In this document: in pieces, positions 1 to 9,371 of the stretch
Numbering within the stretch: position 1 is the stretch's first letter
Layout: each line of letters opens with the position of its first letter
From: Diacronema lutheri
Lineage: Eukaryota > Haptophyta > Pavlovophyceae > Pavlovales > Pavlovaceae
Assembly: GCA_019448385.1 (NCBI GenBank)
Contig: JAGTXO010000056.1
Span: forward strand, 1-64,000
Length of the DNA stretch: 64,000 nt
Direction: 5' to 3'
The notes under the pieces: model-generated
Seen by the model: only the letters and a program-made list of their open reading frames with translations
Databases searched by the model: none
What the model was told of the DNA's origin: nothing
Position numbers and translations under genes: made by a program

Positions 1-128
1 CCGTGCCACGCCCCGCGCCGCGCACGTGCAGGACGAGGCCACGGCCAAGGCTGCGGAGCAGGCCGCGCTGCGCAAAGTGCGCGCAGACGGCCAAGGCCGC
101 GCACAAGGCGGCCAAGGGCGGCGCCGCA

Positions 129-2704
129 ATGTCGCGCAAGGGCGCAGGCGCAGGCGATGGCCGCGGTGCGTTGCAGTTTGAGGACCTGGACGACGACGAT
201 GAGGAGCCGCGCAGTCCAAGGAGGAGGAGGAGTGTGATTCCGATGCACAGTCAGACGACTGACATGCGGACCCGACTGTTTTTACTTTTGAGAGTGTTTT
301 CGACGTCTTGGTTTCGGAATGGCGTCACTTGGGCCGTTGCGCACCGATGACAGGGCGTGACGGCGAGCGGAGGTGGGGGAGGGGAGATGAGGCGGAGGGC
401 GAGGCCGACGAGGAGGGCGTAATCTATCGTCGAGGCCGACACGCCAGGGCGCGCGCCGCTGTCGGCTCCTCCCCGTCGCCGCCGTGCGCGGCGGGCAAGC
501 TGCTCCACCAGCGGCACAAGAAGCTGGCGAGCGGGACCTGAGCGCATGCAAGTACGAGGCGGTGCGCGAGGCGAATGGAGCAGCTCGGCTGGGAGATCTT
601 GGCGCCTGCCGACGAGGGCGGGAGGTCGCCGACGACTCATGGAACATCTACTGGACCGACGTGTCTGTCTCGCATGAGCGCGTAACGCGGCTGCGGCCGC
701 TGCAGCGCATCAACCACTTCCCCGGGATGCTCGAGCTGGCGCGCAAGGCGGGGACGGCGCGCAACCTGAACCGGATGCTCGAGCGCTACCCCAACGAGTA
801 CAGATCTTCCCGCCCACCTGGCTCCTCCCCGCGGACCTGACCGACTTCAAGGCGGCAGTTCACCGCCAAGCGCAACAAAGACCTTCATCGTCAAGCCGAG
901 CCGGCGGCTGCCAGGGGAAGGACATCATGCTCACGCGCTTCGCTCGAGGGAATCTCGCTGCATGAGAACTACAAATCGCGCAGCGCTACATGCAACCGCC
1001 CGTACCTGCTTCGACGGTACAAGTTTGACCTGCGCATCTACGTGTTACTCACGAGCGTTGAGCCGTTACGCGTCTACCTGCACACCGAGGGCATGCGTGC
1101 GCATCTGCACGAGCAAGTACGGGCCGGTGACGGGAAGCAACCTGGAGGACCAGTGCATGCACCTGACCAACTACGCGAATCAACAAGCACGCTGATGGCT
1201 ACGTGCCCGCCGCATCGAGTAACGACAATTGCAGCCACAAGCGCCTCCTCTCATCCCTTCTTGCGCACCTGAGCGCGCGCGGCCGAGGACGTGCCGAGGC
1301 TCGTGCAGCTCATGCGCGAGGCGGTTGTGAAGTGCCTCATAGCCGTGCAGACCCTCTCGCGCACAACTACTACGCGTGCCAGCAGCGCAGGGTAAGCCGA
1401 GCGCGCTGCGCGCGCGGCGCGCGCACTTGACACGGGCTGCAGCGCGCGCCCATGCCACCGCCCGCGCCGCGGCCGGTGCTCCGCGCCTCGTCATTAGCGC
1501 AGCCCATTCGACCTGCCGCTGACCGGCAAGCAATGCGCATTCCTGCCTCCCTGCGCGCACCACCCCGATTCCCCGCGCAGGAGAACCCGGGTTCGTCATG
1601 CTTTGAACTCCTCGGCTTCGATATCCTTCTCGATCATCGGCTCAAGCCCTACCTTCTCGAGGTGAACCAATCGCCCTCCTTCCACCGTCGACTCGCCCCT
1701 CGACGCGCACCTTAAGCACACCGTGCTCACCGACACGCTCGCACTCGTGTCCTTCTCGCGCGATGAAGTGGGCGCATTGCGCCGGCAGCGGCCGGGTCGC
1801 CTCGAGCCCGGCATGCTCGAGCGGTTGCGTGAGATGCGCGCCGCGTACGAGGACGAGCGCGTGGGCGCAGACGGGCTTCGAACGTCTCTACCCCAACCCG
1901 CCAGACCCGCCCGCCGGCCTCGAGCCGCCCCGATACGAGGAGTTTTTAAAAGGGCGGGCGCAACTCTTTGCCCACGCGTCGCTCAATGGAACTCGCCGCC
2001 GCACGAGCTGCGCGGCCGAGCGGGGGCGCGGACAACGCCGCGGGCACGCGCACGGCCGCGCGCTGTCGCGGGCGCGCCACTCAACCCGGTGGCGGCTGCG
2101 GCCTGCCAGCGGGCGCGCCGGGCTGCGCGGAGAAGCCAAGCTGCGCACCGGGCGCGGTCGTCAGCCACGGCGGCAGTGGTTGCGGCAGCGGCGGCAGCGG
2201 CGGGCGGTGGGCGGCGGTGGCGAGCGCGCGGCGCAGCCCGACGGATGCGACGTCCGATCTGTCGCACGGCAGCGCACGCCGTGCGTGTCGCAGGATGCAG
2301 CCCACGATGGCTGCCCGCCTTCGCACGCCGCCCGGCACGGGCTCGAGCGTCGAGGCGCGCAGCGGCGGCACGCGGTGGCGCGCCCGCGCAGTCCGCGCTG
2401 CCGCTGCGCGCGGCCCGGTGAGTCGACGGCGGAGCTCGCGCCGCCGAGCGCAAGCGGCGCGAGTTGCGAGTTGACCGTCGAGCGGCTGCGCCAAGCATCT
2501 GAGGCCGAGCGCGTTGTCGGCGCCTCGCAAATCTGGCGCTGGGAGCCCTCACCTTCTGAGCCCTCCCTTTTCGACGGGCAGACGCCGCGCGTGTTGGCGC
2601 TCGCCGAGGGCGGCAGCTTTGGAGCGTGCGAGCTGCGCGTGTGCGGGCACGCGCCGCGAGGGGCGAGCGCGGGCCGACACGGCGTGTGCTCCCCGGCGTC
2701 CTGA
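129..2704 (+). CDS. Tubulin tyrosine ligase-like (TTLL) polyglutamylase/glycylase, frame interrupted many times
   Basis: TTLL enzymes add amino acids to tubulin tails in flagella and the cytoskeleton. The family core is seen in order across shifting frames: [14 protein letters not shown] and INHFPGML near 640-730, the ATP-grasp pieces FIVKPS and [13 protein letters not shown] near 880-1060, [11 protein letters not shown] near 1145, [12 protein letters not shown] and [10 protein letters not shown] near 1590-1680, then a DTLALV segment. Homology starts near 546. The true start is unclear; an ATG at 129 opens an acidic low-complexity stretch. An intron probably lies between about 1390 and 1578. 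At least eight single-base frame changes lie in otherwise conserved sequence, several of them one extra A (for example near 572 and 1183). This fits uncorrected sequencing error or a young pseudogene. The tail after about 1990 is low complexity. Confidence 0.75.
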
Positions 2705-2751
2705 CGCCAGAACACGAGGATCAGACTGGACTACACTTCTAGGCACATCGC

Positions 2752-5700
2752 TCACTGGAACCACGTGACTGCGTGCTTGCGCGTGCCCTCAAACACGTTG
2801 CGCCCGTGCATCGTCACATAGTTGTCGAGCAGCACGACGTCGCCGTGGCTCATCTTGATGAACTGCACGTTGTCCATCGTCACCTTGTCCAGCTCGGCCA
2901 GCTCGGCCGCGCTCAGCTCGGCGCCGTCGCCTGCGGTGGCGGCAGGCCACCGGGAGGGGGGGGGGGGGGGGGGGGGCAGGCGGGCGGGGGGCGTGAGCGG
3001 CGAAGAGACCCGCGCGGCGAGTCGTGCGGGCGAGCGGCAAGGCAATGGGGGCGAGAGTGCAAGGCGACGCTGATGGTCGTGCAACGGATCGGTGCCGCAC
3101 GAGCGACCAATCTCCAGCGCGTCGCCACACCCCGCGCGTCGCTGCTCCCCCCCCCCCCCCCCCTGTGCCATCTCTGCCGCGGCAGCTGCCCAGCGCACCG
3201 TAGTACATGTCCGATTTGTTGATCTGCGAGGCGCCGGACTCGAAGCGCTCGGCGCCGTAGAGCGCCTCCCGCTGCTTGCGCAGCGCGGAGGAGTGCGAGT
3301 GCACGTTGCAGAACCACGTCGGCTCGCCCGTCACCGGGTGCTCGACGACGGGTGGCTGGACGGGCGCGCGCGCCTGCAGCATCCGCACGCCATCGTAGCC
3401 CTGCGGAGCGGGCAAAGGGGCAAAGGGCAGGCGGCAGGCGGCAGGCGGCAGGCGGCAGGCCGGCAGGCGGCAGGCGGCAGGCGGCAGGCGGCAGGGCCGG
3501 CGGAGGGGGAGGAAGGAGCGTCGGCGCGCGCTGTGGCGCTCGTGCGGCGGGCGGCGGGCGCGGGCGGCGGGCGGCGGGCGCAGCTGTGCTGCCGCTGCCA
3601 ATGCGGCACAGCCCTCCCGTCCGCTCCCCTCCCCTCCCGTCCGCTCCGTCCCGTCCGCTCCCGTCCGCTCCCCCGCCTTCTTCCCTCCAACGCACCTGCT
3701 CCCGCCAAACGAGCTCAACATCAAAATCGACCTGCAAAGGGGAAGGCAACGGGCAGGGCAGGGCAGGGCAGGGGTAAGTTGGGGGGGGCAGAGGCGGGAA
3801 GGGCTGAGCTGAGCCGCGCTGCCCAGTGGACCGCACTGGGAGGTGGGTGTTGAGTTGGGTTGGGTTGGGTTGAGTTGGGGGGGGGGGGGGGGGGGGGGGA
3901 GCGACGGGCGCCGTGCCTTGGCATTGAGTTGGGTTGGGTTGGGTTGGGTTGGGTTTGGGGGGGGGGGGGGGGGGGGGGAGCGACGGGCGCCGTGCCTTGG
4001 CATTGAGCTGGGTTGTGGTTGGGTTGGGTTGGGTTGGGGGGGGGGGGGGGGGGGGGGGGAGCGACGGGCGCGTTGGCCTTGGCATTGAGTTGAGTTGGGT
4101 TGGGTTGGGTTGGGTTGGGGGGGTGGGGGGGGGGGGGGGGGGGGGGGGTGGGGAGCGACACGGGCGGCCGGCCTGCATTGAAGTTGTGAGTTGGGTTGTG
4201 GTTGGGTTGGGTTGGGTTGGGTTGGTGGGGGGGGGGGGGGAAGCGGACGAGGGGGGAGCGACGGGCGCCGTGCCTTGGCATTGAGTTGAGTCTGGGTTGG
4301 TTCGGGTTGGGTGGGTTTGGGGGGGGGGGGGGGGGGGGGGGGGGAGCGACGGGCGCCGTGCCTTGGCATTGAGTTGAGTGGGTTGGGTTGGGTTGGGTTG
4401 GGGGGGGGGGGGGGAGCGACGGGCGCCGTTGCCTTGGCATGAGCGCGGCGTGGGGCAAGAGCGCGGATGAGGCCATGAGAGGTGGTTGAAGGGGCTGGGG
4501 CAACGTATCGATCCAGCCAAAGAAGGGCAGTTCCATCACCTGAGCAGGGGTAAGGGGGGGTAAGGGGGGGGGGGGGGTTGGTTATGAGGGCACAGAGCTG
4601 CGCGCACAGCAGGCTGTTCTCTCTCCGTTTTCAGTACGGGGAGGGCAAAGCCCGCCCTTCCAGCGTGTACGCCTTGCACCGTGCTGCGCGGCCCCGCGCG
4701 AACCCCCCCCCCCCCCACCCCCCCTCTCTCTCTCACACACACACCGAATAACGAATCTGGCGTTCGTACAGCGCCTTGACGAGCTGCGGGTTGAGCTGCG
4801 CGAGGATCTGACGGCCGTCGCCGAGCAAGAACTCGCCGCCCTCCTCCGCCGGCTTGAAGCAGACGAACGCCGCAGAGCGGGGCGCGCGCTTGCCAACAAA
4901 CTCGTTATGCATGCCTGCACGGTTGCATAATGGGATTGGGGGGGGGGGGGGGTTGAACGCGTGAAGGGGCGGCCGTGGGCCGCTCGCGGCGCGACAGCGC
5001 GGCGCGGGAAGCTCAACCCGAAGCGCTACAGCGCGTGCAGCCCGCGCAGCTCCTACCGCGCCTCGTGGCGCGTGCGTGCGCGCACCGATAAAAAGTTTTT
5101 GCGACTCTCTTTGTTGACCGCCTCGTAGACGGCGCTTGCCCTTGCTCACCATCGGGCGGGCGGCGACGGAGTGGAGCGGGTCGAGGCACGGCACCAGGCC
5201 GAGTGCCTGGTACCTGCGCGGCACGGGCGCCGACACGCAGAGGCAGGGACGGACCGGGGGGCATGGGATCCGGTGCGGCTCGAGCAGGGCGTGAGTCCCG
5301 CAGCGACGGTGGGGCGCCTGCCTGCATCGCCGGCGGACAGAGCTGCCGTGTCTCGCGCTATGCTCGCCGCAAGGAAGCGTTCACGGTCCGCGCGGGCGCG
5401 CCTGCCAGCCCATGCACGCGTGCCGCACATCTGCTGGAAGCCCTCGGGCGTCTTGGTGAGGGCGAAGCCGCGCAGCAGCACCGCGCCGTTCTTCAGCATG
5501 GCGGCGCGCAGCTCGGCGGCGTGCTCGCGGAAGTAGGCGAGCTCGGCCTCGGCATCACCCGCCGCAGCGCCGACCGCCGCGGCCACCTGCACCTCGAGCG
5601 GGAACTGCGCGCGCGGCGCTTCGCGCACGCGCCGCTGCGCCTCGGCAATGTCGAGCGTGCGGCCCCACGCCGTCTCGGGACAGACGGCCATGTCGACGGC

Positions 5701-5829
5701 AGGCGGCGCGGCGACGCTCGTCGCGGCAGGCGGAGCAACCGTGGCCATGCGCACCACCGTGGGGACGCGCGCCACGCGCGACACCGGCCGCGCGACGGCA
5801 AGAGCGATGTGCGCGACGAGCAGCAGCAT
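2752..5829 (-). CDS. TauD/TfdA-family Fe(II)/2-oxoglutarate dioxygenase
   Basis: Non-heme iron dioxygenases of this family hydroxylate or cleave small substrates; the substrate here is unknown. Supported exons are 5429-5829, 5086-5213, 4745-4914, an exon ending at 4539, a 36-base exon 3696-3731, 3199-3400 and 2752-2930. The iron ligands appear as HNE in MHNEFVGKRAP and a distal His in NYVTMHGRNVF, followed by the 2-oxoglutarate Arg in GTRKH. Upstream in-frame TTG codons exist, but 5829 is the first ATG and gives a hydrophobic MLLLVAHIALAVA leader, so the product may be secreted or organellar. The 5' splice site of the fourth exon (about 4440-4505) could not be fixed and may be a GC donor. The following intron is filled by a minisatellite. 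Exon 2 reads better in another frame between two points (see findings). Confidence 0.8.
3842..4440 (+). repeat. Minisatellite in a dioxygenase-gene intron, telomere-like GGGTT arrays plus G runs
   Basis: Seven imperfect units of about 70-95 bases. Each has a GAGCGACGGGCGCCGTGCC core (near 3899, 3979, 4060, 4153, 4257, 4344 and 4413), then CATTGAGTT, several GGGTT repeats and a run of 12-25 G. The array lies wholly within the intron between the exon ending at 4539 and the exon 3696-3731. The proline-rich minus-strand open frames of more than 500 codons here come from this repeat and are not genes. Confidence 0.9.
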
Positions 5830-6083
5830 CGCGCAACAAAGGCCCGGAATGCCCTCCCGCTCGGCTGTGAGAGCAATTGCCAATTAGGCGAACTCATTTA
5901 GGGGACAGTCCGGACGGCGCGGGGCGTGAGTCGTGACAACTGACGAGTGACAACGTCACGCCGAGGCTTTTGCCGAGCTGCCGAGCTTTGCCGTCCCGAG
6001 GACTGAACTCACACTCACGCAACGTGCCTCAAGCCCAGCAGCGGCTGGCCCTCCCCGTGCGGCTGCACGGGGAGGGCCCGCGC

Positions 6084-6621
6084 TCAGTCTGCCTTTTCGC
6101 CGTCTCCCAGCTGGGCCGCATCGCTCGCGATCTCGATCGGCTCAAAGTCATCCGTGCCTGCGCGCACCGCCGCGCGTGCGCACAGCCGCCGATGGGGCGT
6201 GATGCGGGCGTCGCGCGAGCCGCGCAACGAACGGTCCATTCGCCCGTTCGCGCCCAGCCGTCCTGCGCGCTGCCGCGCACCTGGCAGCTTGAAGACGAGC
6301 GCGAGCGCCTGCTCGGGCTGCACGCCGAGCTTCTCGAGCGTGTCCTTGTCGGCCATCGCGTGCGCGCTCGACTCGGTGTCAGCGTACAGGCGCATCTCGG
6401 CGGGAGAGACCTGGAGGAGCGCGCGCGCAAGGTGCGGCGCGCGGGTCATGGCGTGCGCACACAAGAAACGCGAGCACGTGCTTTGGCTGCGCGTGCGTGC
6501 ATCTCGCTCAGCGAACCTGCACGATGCCCTCAATCTTGCCCTTGAGCGCCCCGACGGTGTCAGAGGGCTCCGCGTAGACGAACATGGTCTGGTTCTTCCG
6601 CTTCACGCGCACGTACATCAT
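6084..6621 (-). CDS. ELOB: Elongin B (ubiquitin-like adaptor)
   Basis: Elongin B pairs with Elongin C in cullin-RING ubiquitin ligases and in transcription elongation factor SIII. Exons 6517-6621, 6281-6410 and 6084-6157 join in frame to give 102 residues, close to the usual size of about 118. The ubiquitin-like fold is evident: MMYVRVKRKNQTMFVYAEP, then VGALKGKIEGIVQ, RLYAD, DTLEKLGV and ALALVFKLPG, ending with TDDFEPIEIAS, which matches the family's C-terminal segment. The start is the first of two adjacent ATGs. An upstream ATG near 6808 lies behind an A/T box (6827-6840) but could not be joined in frame, so that stretch is taken as 5' UTR. Both introns are short GT-AG. Confidence 0.85.
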
Positions 6622-6915
6622 CGGGACCGCACCGCCGAGGCCCGCTCGCGGCTGCGACTGCGCGTACGGCTCACGCGAGGAGCTTGGCCGACCGGAGGCA
6701 CGAGCACGAGCGTCGCCTGCGCGCACGCGCGCACACGCGACGAGCAGGCGTGACGGGTGAGGGTCGGACAAACGATCCGAGGGGCGGGGGTGACCTGTGC
6801 TCCGCCATCGCACCTGCGCTCAACGTCGAAAATGGAAACTGACTGGCGAGTACAGTACAATGTGTGACGCTGCCGGTTGCGGCAAGCGCTCGCCGCAAAC
6901 GGCGCAGACGGCACG

Positions 6916-8276
6916 TCAGTCGGCTGGACGTGTTCGGTTGATGACGCGCAGCCCGTCCTGCAGCGCCTTTGTGTAGTCGTTGATCGCGTTGACGAGCTGC
7001 TCCTCCGAGAGCTCGCGCGCCTTGGTCTCGACGTCGAGCTCGCGCTGCACGACTCCCATCTTGCGCAGCATCTCGCTCTTGAAGACCTCGTCCGCCTTGT
7101 CGCGCGACTTGGTCGCTGCCCAGAACTCGTCCTTCATCTGCACGATCTCGCCGTCCCGGTGGATACGCTCCTGCGCGATCTTCTGCTGCACGCGGAACGC
7201 TTCGTCACCGATGCGCTTGAGCAGCTGCGCCTCGCGCTCCAGCCGCGTGACCTGCACCGCGTGGGCGCAACGGGCGCAGCCGCAGAAGCAGGCGCGTCGA
7301 AAGGGGGAAGGCGCGTCCGGAGGAAGAGGCGCATCGAAACGGGCAGGCGAGGCTGGGGGCGGGGGGGGTGTAGAGAGGCAGACGTCCGGGCGCGTGTGCG
7401 ATTGGCCAGCCGCGCAGGACGGCGTTACGCTCGCACGCTCGCGTGCAGCCGCGTCGAGGCAGCAGCACGGAGAGCGCGGAGGCGCCCGGCGACGCGCGCG
7501 GCAAGCCCACAGGCGGGAAGGTGCCCGTGCATCGGCGAGGCTGCGTGCCCCACGCTCCAAAGCGCTAGCCAAGCCGACACGCCCCATGTGCATCTGCACC
7601 CGGCCCTTCCCTCAACGAGAACCTCTCGCGCACAAGGGGGGTGGGCACCTGCGCCACGCCATGTGCTGCGCGCATTGTGCCGGTGCACTCGGGCTGGCTG
7701 TGTGGCGCGTAGCCGCAGGCACGTGCACCACAGTGCGCCGCTCCCACTCGCGCGGCGCGCTGCGCGGCGCCGCGGCGCTGCGGCTGTGCGGCTCGCCTTT
7801 TCGATCTCAAATTCTTTGGTGTGCGCATCAAACTTGCTCAGCACGTCGTGGTTGTGTCGCTGGATCTCGCGTTCGCGGTTTTCTCGCTCCTCGTCCATCC
7901 GCGCCTCAAGCCTCGCGATGTGGTCGTGAAGGCCGCGGATCTCGGCGCGCAGCGCGTCGGTGCTCGCCTTGATCTGCTCGCGGAAGCTCGTCTGCATCGC
8001 CTCAAGCTTCTCCTCGTACTGCAGCTGGATCGCCTTGGTCGCCTCGATCCGGCGGCGCGTCTCGACGTTGATCGCCTTCTCTAGTCGGCCGAGCTCGCGC
8101 TCAATGCGCGTGACGCGCGAGTCCTCCGCCTTTTTGCGCACGGCTGTCTCCTCCTCGAGGTCACCAAAGAAATTGTCGAACTGGTTGGACAGCGCGTTCA
8201 GCTTTGTCTGCGTCTCCTCGCCGGGCGGCGCGCGGCTCGAGAAGGACGTCGTGCCCGTCATCACAGTTGACGCCAT
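6916..8276 (-). CDS. SF-assemblin (striated fibre protein of the flagellar root)
   Basis: SF-assemblins form striated fibres that attach basal bodies and flagellar roots. Exons 7797-8276 and 6916-7251 give 271 residues, the usual family length. The short N-terminal head MASTVMTGTTSFSSRAPPG is followed by an almost unbroken coiled coil: LSNQFDNFFGDLEEETAVRK, then RIERELGRLEKAIN, then QLQYEEKLEAMQTSFREQI. The last exon begins VTRLEREAQLLKRIGDEAF and ends VNAINDYTKALQDGL. The 545-base intron needs a GC donor (AAAAG/GCGAGC); both sides are phase 0 and the frame matches exactly. The start is the ATG after which coiled-coil homology begins. It shares a 219-base divergent promoter with the gene at 8496. 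Confidence 0.88.
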
Positions 8277-8495
8277 GGCGCGCGACCTGAGGCGCGACCG
8301 GGAGACGCGCGCGCGGACAGGGCGTGCGTCGTGGCGGTGTGCGGCAGGCGCGGCGGACGCAGCCGGCGGCGAGGCCAGCCAGCTGCGCCCCCGCAGCCGC
8401 GCCCGCGCGGCTGCGCACCGGTGGCCCAACGATGGCGGCGATCGTTACGTCCACGCTCCTTGCATGCTCTTTCAAAAAAGTTCTCGAAGGCCGCC
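8277..8495. promoter_or_regulatory. Divergent promoter between SF-assemblin and a plastid-targeted gene
   Basis: A 219-base head-to-head spacer. The only A/T island is TTTCAAAAAA at 8470-8479, 16-26 bases before the plus-strand ATG at 8496. The rest is GC-rich with no recognised site. Confidence 0.5.
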
Positions 8496-9312
8496 ATGCT
8501 GTTCGTCCTTGCGGCGTGCGCGCTCTCCGGCGGCTCGGCCCCGCCAGCTCGGGGGGTCGGCGCGACGGCGTTGTCCAGGCTGCATAGCAGCGCGGTGTTT
8601 GACCGGCGCGCCCTTTTTCGTGCCGCGTCGTCAGTCTCCTCCGCCGCATTCGCCGCGTCGTTGCTGGCCGGCTCCGTCGCGCGCGCGCCTGCGCTCGCCG
8701 CCGTCGTCGCGCCGGTGAAGAACGAGGAGGATCTGCGGGAGGCGGTGGTGCTCATCGCGCGTGTGATGGAGGCGACGGAGCAGGAGGAGCGCCTCATCAA
8801 CTCGGGCAAGTACAAAGATTTGCAGCGCAAGTCGGTCAAGAACGCGGCGACGATGATGCTCGAGAATTGTGCGCCTCCGTCCGCCTTGCGGCGTGCGCGC
8901 CTTCGCGCCGAGCTCACGCGCCTGTTTGCCTGTTTGATTGCTGCGTTCCGCGCGCGATCCGACCACAGACGCGCTGCAGCGCAATCTCGTGCGCGCCGCC
9001 ATCTTTGTGCCCGGCGAGAACGTGGCCGAAGCGTCTCGGCTGTCGCAGGAGGCGACGGAGGCGCTCAACCAGATCGTTGGCTACTTCCCCGCCGAGCTGT
9101 CGGTCGGCGAGCTCGAGCGTCCGCAGAAGGAGTTTGTGCTGCGCGCGCTCTCGGCGACGCGCGCCAACCTCGCCTCGTTCCTCGCGCTGCTGCCCACGCC
9201 AGCGGTCAAGACGGCGCTCGCGCAGGTGCGCTCCGAGAACGAGCTCAACGCCGCGGACTATCAGAAGATCTTTGGCGAGCCAATGCTCAACGCGCCACCG
9301 CCGAGGAGCTAG
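8496..9312 (+). CDS. Plastid-targeted, probably thylakoid-lumen helical protein of unknown function
   Basis: Exons 8496-8868 and 8969-9312 join as phase 1 (GT-AG, 100-base intron) to give 238 residues. The N-terminus looks like a multipartite presequence: a hydrophobic signal MLFVLAACALSGG, an Arg/Ser/Ala-rich transit stretch, then an RRALFRAAS twin-Arg element, a hydrophobic Ala run and an APALA cleavage-like site. The mature part of about 155 residues is predicted all-helical (KNEEDLREAVVLIARVME, LSQEATEALNQIVGYFP, EFVLRALSATRANLASFL). Size and helix content are compatible with the PsbQ or Psb27 class of lumen proteins, but no diagnostic motif was recognised, so that is only a possibility. 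Confidence 0.75.
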
Positions 9313-9371
9313 GTGCGCATGTTCCTGACTGCGCACTGCGTACACAGTAAAGCGGGGCGACGCATCACAAT

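Noticed and set aside
2789-4539. Proline-rich minus-strand frames of about 270-535 codons
   Set aside because: Translation of C runs and GGGTT-type repeats in a dioxygenase-gene intron; real exons lie within in other frames.
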